13,320 nt of DNA, taken from Halieaceae bacterium UBA6060 (GTDB taxonomy: Bacteria; Pseudomonadota; Gammaproteobacteria; Pseudomonadales; Halieaceae). The notes under the pieces are model-generated. The model worked only from the letters and a program-made list of their open reading frames with translations. It was not told the DNA's origin and did not search any database. The stretch spans positions 1-13,320 of the forward strand of contig DIYG01000090.1 of NCBI GenBank assembly GCA_002428935.1, read 5' to 3'. The first letter of the stretch is position 1; each line of letters begins with the position of its first letter. Both the position numbers and the translations under genes were made by a program. Positions 1-6,439 of this stretch are shown here, one piece after another.

Positions 1-483
1 CAAGAGCGCGCGGGGTTTGCGGCGGCTGTGGCCGAAGAGGGAGCGAGCCTCGCCTTCGCCGCCTTTTTAGCAGAACGGCAGCGGGTGGAACTCTACGAAG
101 ATGCGCTGCAAGTTCTGGAAGACCTGGCGGGGCGGTATCGCCTGGGCGCCCTGACCAACGGCAACGCGGACGTCTACAAAACCGACGCCGGGGAATACTT
201 CGATTTCGCCTTTCTGGCCGAGGAGGTGGGAGCGAGCAAACCAGCTCCGGATATGTTTCATGCGGCCCTGGAGTTGACCGGGGCGAAGCCTCAGGAAGTT
301 CTCCATGTGGGCGATAACCCAGAGCACGATGTGCTCGGCGCCCAGGCTGTGGGTATGCGCGCCGTGTGGGTAAATCCTCAGGGTGGTCCATGGGCCCACG
401 AAGGTCGACCAGAAGGAGAGATCACGGGCCTGCGAGAGTTACCGTCCCAAATCGCTGCCCTCCACGGGGCGCCCCAGCGTTAG
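1..483 (+). CDS. yigB: HAD-superfamily phosphatase, YigB-like (5' end outside window)
   Basis: C-terminal 160 residues of a haloacid-dehalogenase hydrolase; the reading frame is open from base 1, so the N-terminus with the nucleophilic Asp lies upstream. Visible core motifs, numbered within the fragment: motif II LTNGN (Thr52), motif III Lys80 in SKPAPDMF, and motif IV GDNPEHD (Asp105 and Asp110). The wording around these motifs is close to E. coli YigB, a cytosolic phosphatase acting on FMN and on the riboflavin-pathway intermediate 5-amino-6-(phosphoribitylamino)uracil. In many gammaproteobacteria yigB follows xerC, which would be expected just left of this window. The stop codon TAG (481-483) overlaps the stop of the convergent gene by a few bases. 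The HAD family is certain; the exact substrate is inferred from similarity. Confidence 0.85.
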   Translation, partial: QERAGFAAAVAEEGASLAFAAFLAERQRVELYEDALQVLEDLAGRYRLGALTNGNADVYKTDAGEYFDFAFLAEEVGASKPAPDMFHAALELTGAKPQEVLHVGDNPEHDVLGAQAVGMRAVWVNPQGGPWAHEGRPEGEITGLRELPSQIAALHGAPQR

Positions 484-1151
484 TCTAAAAACGCCTCATC
501 GCCGTGATCCGGGCACGCTTCAATGGTCTTTAGAGCATCCTGATCGCCTTTGGTCTTGCTGTCGAAGGACCAACACTGGTTGAAAATCGAGCAGTAGCAA
601 TAACTCAGTAGAGCTGCGCCGTTGTAAATCGCCTCTTGCATGCCCCGAACAAGGGCCGGATCTTCCGTCTGAAAAACGACCACGGACTCACCCGGGGCAA
701 GAACCCGACGACTGACGTCGCTTTTACCGTAGTCCGCGCCCAGCTCCGCATCATTCCCAAGAAGCGTCCGAGTCACCGTTTCCCAATCTCGCTGGGCAAC
801 ACCATTCAGACTAAGGCGCATGCCCTGCATCAGTGCGGGCCCTACGCCGACATTGTCAAAGGACAAGGCGAAATGGGCCGAGTCTTCCACATCGCGATCA
901 TTGATCATGAACTGCACGTAGGGCCAGACAGATGCCGAGGTCTGTTCACGGACCGCCTGGGATTCATTCAATGCGGCGTACAGGGCTACAGCACCGGTAA
1001 AGACCCCGGCCAGAGAAAGAAGGGTTTGCCAAAATGTCAGGCGAAGGAAGCTCCTCTGGATATCCGCCACCTGATCGGCGCCCAAGGTTGTCGGCGACGC
1101 TGCCGGCTCGTCGGGTGAGACCTCGCTGGCAGACGATTGCTCCTCACTCAT
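480..1151 (-). CDS. Unknown single-pass membrane protein with Cys-rich C-terminal part
   Basis: A 223-residue protein I do not recognise. It has an acidic, Ser/Pro-rich and probably disordered N-terminus (1-30), one hydrophobic segment (about 38-61), and a soluble domain of about 160 residues rich in short beta-type stretches. Near residues 185-195 there is a small cysteine cluster (CYC...C) with another Cys before the C-terminus. The pattern of a single membrane helix followed by a region reading SASVWPYVQF occurs in many uncharacterised bacterial proteins. It lies 41 nt behind glnK copy 1 on the same strand, so it is probably the last gene of that transcript. The ATG at 1149-1151 has no clear Shine-Dalgarno sequence, so the start is less certain than the frame. 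No terminator is visible before the convergent phosphatase gene. Confidence 0.7.
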   Translation of the reverse strand: MSEEQSSASEVSPDEPAASPTTLGADQVADIQRSFLRLTFWQTLLSLAGVFTGAVALYAALNESQAVREQTSASVWPYVQFMINDRDVEDSAHFALSFDNVGVGPALMQGMRLSLNGVAQRDWETVTRTLLGNDAELGADYGKSDVSRRVLAPGESVVVFQTEDPALVRGMQEAIYNGAALLSYCYCSIFNQCWSFDSKTKGDQDALKTIEACPDHGDEAFLD

Positions 1152-1192
1152 CGGCAGTTAAAAGCAAGTTCCGAGGAGAGAGAATAGCCCCG

Positions 1193-1531
1193 TCAAATCG
1201 CGTCCTCACCGGTTTCCCGGGTGCGGATCCGAATGACTTGTTCAAGGCTAGAGACAAAGATTTTGCCATCCCCAATCTTGCCCGTGTCCGCCGCCGAGAC
1301 AATGGCATCCACGGCGGTTTGGAGCTGCTCGTCGCCAACGGCGATTTCCAGCTTTATCTTGGGCAGAAAGTCGACCACATACTCGGCCCCGCGATACAGC
1401 TCCGTGTGCCCTTTCTGACGACCAAAGCCCTTCACTTCCGTAACGGTAATGCCCTGCACGCCAACATCGGCCAGGGCCAGACGAACGTCATCGAGCTTGA
1501 ACGGTTTGATAATGGCGGTAACGAGTTTCAT
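1193..1531 (-). CDS. glnK: P-II nitrogen regulatory protein, copy 1 (not next to amt)
   Basis: A complete 112-residue P-II protein, the usual family length. P-II proteins are trimeric cytosolic sensors of ATP/ADP and 2-oxoglutarate that control ammonium channels, glutamine synthetase adenylylation and NtrB. Visible signatures are the start MKLVTAIIKPFKLDDV, the complete T-loop (residues 37-55) with the uridylylation site Tyr51 in ELYRGAEY, and the C-terminal signature TGKIGDGKIFV (83-93). The reading frame stays open far upstream, but MKLVT is the family start, so I place the start at 1531. It is 75% identical (84/112) to the copy at 12054-12392. The T-loops are the same, and differences concentrate at residues 18-23 and 59-82. 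It lies 52 nt after the PepSY gene, and I found no convincing sigma-54 element there. It appears to be read with the iron operon. Confidence 0.95.
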   Translation of the reverse strand: MKLVTAIIKPFKLDDVRLALADVGVQGITVTEVKGFGRQKGHTELYRGAEYVVDFLPKIKLEIAVGDEQLQTAVDAIVSAADTGKIGDGKIFVSSLEQVIRIRTRETGEDAI

Positions 1532-1583
1532 GGCAGCCCTGCCGTCAAAGGGAGTCGAGCTGAGATGATAGGGAGAGTTACCG

Positions 1584-3011
1584 TCAGGCTGCAAGCTCAA
1601 GACTGCGACGCGAAGAGAAGCGGTGCGGAAAAACCAACAACGCGCACAACAACAAAGCCACGTAAACCGGCCAAGCGGCTGCTTCAAAGACCGCCGCAGC
1701 GTGTTGACCGCCGTGAAGCACCACCAGCAATACCAGGCTGCCGGCCAGTAAGACGCGCATTCGGCGTGCGACCAGCGCCGATGGCAAACGCGTACCCCAC
1801 GCCACCAGGGCAAGTAATGAACCCCAAAAAGCCCATTCCAGCTGACTTACACCGAACAGCGTGGCAATCGCAGCCAAGGTCAGGGCAAGAGGCACCCCCC
1901 AAACAAATGCGGGCCAAACCGCGTTCAGCACGTCCTCGCGCTTGCGTTTCGCCAGCCAAATAGAGATACCCGTCGCCGAAACTATTGCCAGACCCAGCCC
2001 GAGGAAGCCGTAGAGCAATTTCGTACCCACGCCTGCGAAGTCGCCAAAGTGAAGCCGATACAAGGAATACACAAGCTGCTTACCGCCCGGCCCATCTAGA
2101 TATCCACCGCGCTCTATGAATTCGCCAGCTCGGTCGAATCGATAGCTTTCCGCATAGATCAATCGGCCGGGCTGCTGAACGAAGATCTCGACAAACTCAT
2201 CCTCGGTACCAGGCTCATGGACCGTCAAAAACACCAGCTTTCCCTGGGGATCTTCACGCAGCACATATTCCACAGCGCGAGCGATGGCGGGCAATCCCTG
2301 CGTGCCCCGGGCAAGCCCCGTGGGCTCCGGCGTAAACACCGGTGCGGTGACGGCCTCCAGGTCGCCTTCAAAAAACGTATGCGCCGCCACAAATACCAGG
2401 ATTCCCGCGAGGCCGTAGTAAGCACCGGTAACACTGATCATCACATGAAAAGGCAAACCCCAAACGCTGAGGCGATTGTGTAGATCGATGGTTCCCTGGG
2501 TGCCATTGCCGCCTCGGCGGAAACGAAAGGCATCTTTGATGATACGCCGATGAGCAAAAACGCCACTCAAAATCAGAGCGAGAAGCATCGCGCCACAGGC
2601 ACTCACCACGATCATGCCGATGCCCGAGGGCATATGGAGGTAGTAGTGCAAATCAATCAGCATCGCCGTCCAGGGCGAAGCCTCGATCGCTCCCAGGGAG
2701 CCATCGGCATTAACGAAATGCGCTACCTCATCGTTTTCCACGACAAGACGTGGAATGCCTGAGGTGGGAAAAACGATAAACCAGTGCTCCCCTTCCATGC
2801 CGTGGCGTGCAACGAAGTTCTCCAGCGCTCGCTCCGCCAGCCGCGGGTCGATTTCCTCGCTTTCTAGAACCGCCGGCTGTTCCCAACGTTCAAATTCTTG
2901 GTTGAAGACCGCCAACGCCCCGGAAAGGCATATGAGGTACATGGCGGCACCCAGGGCCAACCCCAACCAGCTATGGGCTTCCAAAGAAGCTTCGTTTAGT
3001 GACCGCCGCAT
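1584..3011 (-). CDS. PepSY-associated transmembrane protein, probable ferrisiderophore reductase
   Basis: A 475-residue inner-membrane protein of the PepSY-TM (PiuB/FoxB/FpvG-like) class, whose studied members reduce ferric siderophores in the periplasm or at the inner membrane. A first helix (about 13-36, starting HSWLGLALG) is followed by a periplasmic domain with PepSY-type beta stretches (about 45-115), helices at about 130-152 and 183-210, a second periplasmic domain (215-320), and a helix at 328-354. Histidines likely to matter, possibly as haem or metal ligands, are H13, H122, H126, H178, H189 and H321. Beyond the core there is an extra hydrophobic C-terminal part (about 363-462, three or four helices). 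The ATG start (3009-3011) lies 20 nt after the preceding gene's stop, with a weak GGA about 10 nt upstream. Third gene of the iron operon. The class is clear; the substrate is unknown. Confidence 0.88.
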   Translation of the reverse strand: MRRSLNEASLEAHSWLGLALGAAMYLICLSGALAVFNQEFERWEQPAVLESEEIDPRLAERALENFVARHGMEGEHWFIVFPTSGIPRLVVENDEVAHFVNADGSLGAIEASPWTAMLIDLHYYLHMPSGIGMIVVSACGAMLLALILSGVFAHRRIIKDAFRFRRGGNGTQGTIDLHNRLSVWGLPFHVMISVTGAYYGLAGILVFVAAHTFFEGDLEAVTAPVFTPEPTGLARGTQGLPAIARAVEYVLREDPQGKLVFLTVHEPGTEDEFVEIFVQQPGRLIYAESYRFDRAGEFIERGGYLDGPGGKQLVYSLYRLHFGDFAGVGTKLLYGFLGLGLAIVSATGISIWLAKRKREDVLNAVWPAFVWGVPLALTLAAIATLFGVSQLEWAFWGSLLALVAWGTRLPSALVARRMRVLLAGSLVLLVVLHGGQHAAAVFEAAAWPVYVALLLCALLVFPHRFSSRRSLELAA

Positions 3012-3031
3012 CTGTGTTTATCCAGAGCCAT

Positions 3032-3589
3032 TTATCTTAAGAGCAAGGAAATCAGGCAAACACCTGTCAGCGTCAGGCTGACAAGAAACGTCCAAAGTTT
3101 GCGTCGGGTCGCGAGGTAGCAATACGCCAACAGCGACCACAGCAACGGCAAGAGTATTATTGCCGTTGCTATTCGCGTCGCCGGAGCCACCGGCAACGAA
3201 AAACTCAAAACCACTGTCACCAGGGCACTGGCGATGAAAAACAGCACAAACACCACAAGCGCATGAGCTCCATGGGAAGTAAACCTCGTGAAATTCCACC
3301 GCATGCCCTCGGCTGCGCGTTCGAGCTCTGGTTTGAACGGCAGAGCTGTGGATGCGTGAGCGATAAACAACCAGACGATCAACGCCGGATAAAACAGCCC
3401 ATAACTAAGGCCGTATTCTTTGCCGGCTACGGCTACCCAGAGCAGCAACGCAAGAGCCACGCAACTCCACGCAAGGCCTCCAAGGGGACGACTCCCTATG
3501 GACCAGGCGCGATAAACAAGAGCCATCGACAGGCCGCTTAGCGCCCAGGCTGCAAAAAGCCCCAGGGGGCCGACGAGTAAAGACCTCAC
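3032..3589 (-). CDS. Unknown polytopic membrane protein of the iron operon
   Basis: A 185-residue, very hydrophobic protein with about six predicted membrane helices (roughly 5-27, 36-54, 62-79, 107-131, 138-160 and 165-183). Between helices three and four is a hydrophilic loop of about 25 residues containing several charged residues. I do not recognise the family. It uses a GTG start (complement of 3587-3589) only 6 nt after the TAA of the receptor gene, with no Shine-Dalgarno sequence of its own, which suggests translational coupling to the receptor. It ends 20 nt before the PepSY gene. Its place between a siderophore-type receptor and a PepSY reductase suggests a partner of the reductase or an inner-membrane transport component. 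That is inference from position only. Confidence 0.75.
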   Translation of the reverse strand: MRSLLVGPLGLFAAWALSGLSMALVYRAWSIGSRPLGGLAWSCVALALLLWVAVAGKEYGLSYGLFYPALIVWLFIAHASTALPFKPELERAAEGMRWNFTRFTSHGAHALVVFVLFFIASALVTVVLSFSLPVAPATRIATAIILLPLLWSLLAYCYLATRRKLWTFLVSLTLTGVCLISLLLR

Positions 3590-3595
3590 GACAGC

Positions 3596-5752
3596 TTAAA
3601 ATGTATACCTGACGCTTGCGGTAACTTGACGGCGGAGGCCGGGAAAGCAATCACCGCGGGTCAGGCAGGAGGTCAGATACTCTTCGTCCGTCACATTCCT
3701 GGCGTTCAATGAGAGGTCCACGCCATTTCCAAGGGCATAGCCGACCATTAGGTCTCCAACCACATAGTCCGGGGTGACGTAGCGAATGACCTCAGACTCG
3801 GAAACGCTCTCTCCCACATAGCGAATACCTGCGCCCGCTCTAAATCCTTGCCATTGATTGGACGGAGCCCAGGAAACCCAGGCTGACGCGTGATCCTCTG
3901 GTGATCCCGCGAGGGCGAAACCGTTTGGATCTTCGGCATCAAGGGTCGCGTAGGCGAGCTGCAAGGAGAAATCTCCGAGCTGAAAGTTTCCTTCTAGTTC
4001 GATACCGCTCAGGTTCGATTCACCCTGCTGCTGTTCCGCGTTCCCAGGAAGACTGTTCGGATTTGGAAGATTTGTGATCTCTATATCGAAGTAGGCGATA
4101 GTGAAGAAACCGGGGAAAGCTTCGGGTTCATATTTCACGCCAGCTTCGATCTGTTTCGCTTCCTCAGGCTCCAGCTGCTGACCGCTCAGCGTCAGACCGA
4201 CAACCGTCTCGAAAGACTCCGCATAGTTCACATAGGGGGAAACGCCATTATCGAAACGGTAAAGAAGCCCTGCGCTGAAAGACACCTCATCATCTTCCTG
4301 GCTCAGAGTGCCCGCGTTGTTCTCCACCGAGTCGTAACGCGCGCCAACGGTCAATCGCCAGTTCCCCAGGCTGATCTGGTCCGAGATATACAGACCGAGG
4401 TCATCGACTTGTTGCACCGGGTTGTCGACGTAGGCTGCATCAAACTGCGCCTGGTCCGGCGCGCCCGTGTACTGGGGGTTAGCCAGATCAAGAACGAAAG
4501 ATAAGTCTCCGTTAAGGACCCCACCGCCGTACAGGTAGGCAACGTTGTTATCTGTTTCGACATCTTGATACTGCACACCGAGAAGCACTTCGTGCTCGAG
4601 CGCTGCGGTTTCGAAGGAACCACTCAAGCGGAGATCCAGAGCCAACTGCTCAAAGGTATTATCTGCCTGGTAGAAACTGCGAGCCACCGTCGTTGGCGTC
4701 GCCACCGGCAAGCCGAGAAAGTCGTTCAGATACCGACTCTGTCCTTCGCCGGTAAACGTTGGCCAGGCCTGATGGTAATCCGCTTCCCCATCGCGCCAAA
4801 GGGCGGTGGCATTTACATACCAACTTCCCGTGAGACGGTGCTCAGCCAGCAGTGTGAACTGGGTGGAATCGGTGTCGAAGCGGTTGAATCCCGGCTCGCC
4901 GGCGTAAACATCCTGATCCAAGAAGCTTCCATCGGCCAGCGGCAACAAAGTGCCATCGACGGGAATGAACTGGGAGGCCGTGTCACTTTCTGTCTCCTGA
5001 TACATGACGATAGCGGTAATCTCGGTATCTGGGCTGGGCGCATAGGTGAGGGACGGCATAAGCACCAGAGTGTCGTCAGTGACGTTATCAACCTGAGTTT
5101 CACTGTCTCGGTAGTAGGCCACAAAACGACCCAGCAATTGTTCGTTCTTCGTCAGGGGGCCATTGACGTCAATACCAAACTCCGTGCGATCGTAGTTTCC
5201 CACTTGCGCAGTCACTTCACTGCGGGCCTCTGCTTTTGGGGTTTTTGAAACCACGTTAACAATGCCTCCCGGCGACCCCTGGCCGTAAAGAACCGACGCT
5301 GGTCCCCGGAGCACTTCAACCTGCTCGATGGTGAAAATCTCGGTTCTGGTGGTGTTGTAGCTGCCAAACAGCTCCTGGATCGAATCTCGATACCTGGGTA
5401 GTTCCAAGCCCCGAGCTCGAATCCAATCCCCCCGGGTGGCAAAACCAAAGGTCTCAGCGGTGACACCGGCCATGTAACCCGTTGTTTGCGAGAGATTTAC
5501 GGCACCTTTCTCCAGGAAAGCGCTCGCAGTCTCGATAGACAAGGACCTCGACGTTTCTACGATAGGCGTGTCAGATTTTGTTGCACCAAAACGATTCAGC
5601 TTGCCGAAGACAAATACTTCCTCAATCACACTCTCGTCTGGCACAGCGGGGCTTTGCGCCCATACGGGGGCAGCATTCACCGCCGCTGCGACGGCAGCAA
5701 CCAATAGCAGGCGCCCGCGAGGGGCACTCAAACAACGCGAAGAATTTGACAC
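3596..5752 (-). CDS. TonB-dependent ferrisiderophore-type outer-membrane receptor
   Basis: A 718-residue outer-membrane receptor that would bring a ferric chelate into the periplasm using TonB energy. It has a signal peptide (about 1-32, ending VWAQ), a TonB-box-like EEVFVFG (44-50), and a plug domain with the signature LRGPASVLYGQGSPGG (148-163) followed by IVNVVSK. A 22-strand barrel region follows, ending in aromatic residues (SVRYTF), as needed for barrel insertion. A Cys pair near the C-terminus (TSCLTRGDCF) is typical of the FhuA-like siderophore receptor group. The GTG start at 5752 is preferred because AGGA lies 7 nt upstream; a nearby ATG is in another frame. First gene of the minus-strand iron operon, behind a Fur box. 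The siderophore cannot be told from the sequence; no biosynthesis genes are in the window. Confidence 0.93.
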   Translation of the reverse strand: MSNSSRCLSAPRGRLLLVAAVAAAVNAAPVWAQSPAVPDESVIEEVFVFGKLNRFGATKSDTPIVETSRSLSIETASAFLEKGAVNLSQTTGYMAGVTAETFGFATRGDWIRARGLELPRYRDSIQELFGSYNTTRTEIFTIEQVEVLRGPASVLYGQGSPGGIVNVVSKTPKAEARSEVTAQVGNYDRTEFGIDVNGPLTKNEQLLGRFVAYYRDSETQVDNVTDDTLVLMPSLTYAPSPDTEITAIVMYQETESDTASQFIPVDGTLLPLADGSFLDQDVYAGEPGFNRFDTDSTQFTLLAEHRLTGSWYVNATALWRDGEADYHQAWPTFTGEGQSRYLNDFLGLPVATPTTVARSFYQADNTFEQLALDLRLSGSFETAALEHEVLLGVQYQDVETDNNVAYLYGGGVLNGDLSFVLDLANPQYTGAPDQAQFDAAYVDNPVQQVDDLGLYISDQISLGNWRLTVGARYDSVENNAGTLSQEDDEVSFSAGLLYRFDNGVSPYVNYAESFETVVGLTLSGQQLEPEEAKQIEAGVKYEPEAFPGFFTIAYFDIEITNLPNPNSLPGNAEQQQGESNLSGIELEGNFQLGDFSLQLAYATLDAEDPNGFALAGSPEDHASAWVSWAPSNQWQGFRAGAGIRYVGESVSESEVIRYVTPDYVVGDLMVGYALGNGVDLSLNARNVTDEEYLTSCLTRGDCFPGLRRQVTASVRYTF

Positions 5753-5779
5753 GATCCATTCCTAAAATTTAATGCAAAC

Positions 5780-5798
5780 TAGAATGATTCGTATTATC
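5780..5798 (-). promoter_or_regulatory. Fur box upstream of the siderophore-type receptor
   Basis: On the minus strand the 19 bases GATAATACGAATCATTCTA match the classical Fur box in 14 of 19 positions, with both core halves GATAAT and AATCATT intact. It is centred about 37 nt upstream of the receptor's GTG start, where Fur bound to iron would block transcription. It implies that the whole block from 5752 down to at least the PepSY gene is induced by iron shortage. The intergenic region to the divergent regulator (5753-5895) holds no other site I can support. Confidence 0.85.
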
Positions 5799-5895
5799 TA
5801 TTAAAGCGGCCTCAAGACACAACTCCCCGGAGCGCGAACAAGCCCCCACTGCCCCTAACTGGTGTTTCCTAAGGGCCTGCTCTATCCTCGCGCCC

Positions 5896-6297
5896 ATGCA
5901 GGCCAGACTACTGTTGTGGGCGGAATTACTCGAAGAATATGCCCGCGACTGGGACAGAACCTTCGAGAACCGACCGAGCTACTTCACCCAGGAGTTTTGG
6001 TATCTGTTGGTCGGCAGTCTGGTCAATCATTGGAAAGGCACCCCGCTCACCGTCAGTGCCGCCGCCCAGTACATGAAGACCGGCTCCAGCCGCACCCGGG
6101 AAGAGCGCATCAAGAAAGCCGTCGTCGACGGTTACCTTACGAAGATCCGCCATGAGCAGGACGGGCGCGAGGCCTATGTGATCCCCACACCCAAGCTCGA
6201 AGGAATCATTCGCGCCCATCTCGAACGCACCCTGGCGACCATGACCGATGCCCTGGGCGAGCTTCAGAGTGAGGCCCCTCCCCCCAAGGAAAAGTAG
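5896..6297 (+). CDS. Small winged-helix transcriptional regulator, MarR-like
   Basis: A 133-residue probable DNA-binding protein. Residues about 45-105 read as a winged helix: a helix-turn-helix with LTVSAAAQYMKTGSSRT as the likely turn and recognition region, then RIKKAVVDGYLTKIRHEQDGR followed by YVIPTPKL as the wing. Helical segments on both sides (1-45 and 103-122) could form the dimer interface, as in MarR proteins. The family call is tentative; PadR-like or another wHTH group is possible. It is divergent from the receptor at 3596-5752 and lies 142 nt before the next receptor, so it may control that receptor-esterase pair, itself, or both. The start ATG has no Shine-Dalgarno sequence within reach. 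TATCCT lies 7 nt before it, so the mRNA may be leaderless. Confidence 0.75.
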   Translation: MQARLLLWAELLEEYARDWDRTFENRPSYFTQEFWYLLVGSLVNHWKGTPLTVSAAAQYMKTGSSRTREERIKKAVVDGYLTKIRHEQDGREAYVIPTPKLEGIIRAHLERTLATMTDALGELQSEAPPPKEK

Positions 6298-6348
6298 CCC
6301 AATCCCCGAAGCGGCTCCGACCAAAAAGCCAATCAAGCGCAGAAGTAA

Positions 6349-6363
6349 CCGCAGAATTTGCGG
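6349..6363. promoter_or_regulatory. Inverted repeat upstream of the second receptor, possible operator
   Basis: CCGCA-N5-TGCGG is a perfect 5-bp inverted repeat with AT-rich centre GAATT, 76 nt before the receptor start at 6440. A 15-bp palindrome of this size is of the kind wHTH dimers bind, and the candidate regulator ends only 51 nt upstream. No Fur box is visible in 6298-6439, and no -35/-10 pair there is good enough to report. The function is inferred from position. Confidence 0.35.
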
Positions 6364-6439
6364 ATATCTTTACGCTGTTTTACGGATGGGCTGCGTGATT
6401 CCCTGCACTCATACATCGAATAACACTGGGGATCATCAC

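Noticed and set aside
1641..1661. Minus-strand TGGC...TTGT stretch as a sigma-54 promoter for glnK copy 1
   Set aside because: The invariant GC of the -12 element is GT here and it lies inside the PepSY gene; too weak to support nitrogen control of this copy.
1532..1813. N-terminal extension of glnK copy 1 to 206 residues
   Set aside because: The added residues overlap the PepSY gene and look random, while MKLVT is the canonical P-II start at 1531.
1034..1963. Long plus-strand open frame (309 codons) opposite the hypothetical, glnK and PepSY genes
   Set aside because: It is antisense to three genes with clear protein signatures, is rich in Arg/Pro as expected of a GC-rich shadow frame, and shows no domain.
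4565..5248. Plus-strand open frame (227 codons) inside the siderophore-type receptor
   Set aside because: Antisense to an intact receptor barrel, no recognisable motif and no ribosome site; a shadow frame.
6248..6439. Upstream extension of the second receptor to base 6248
   Set aside because: It would overlap the regulator gene and put 64 residues before a clear signal peptide; the ATG at 6440 has a ribosome site.
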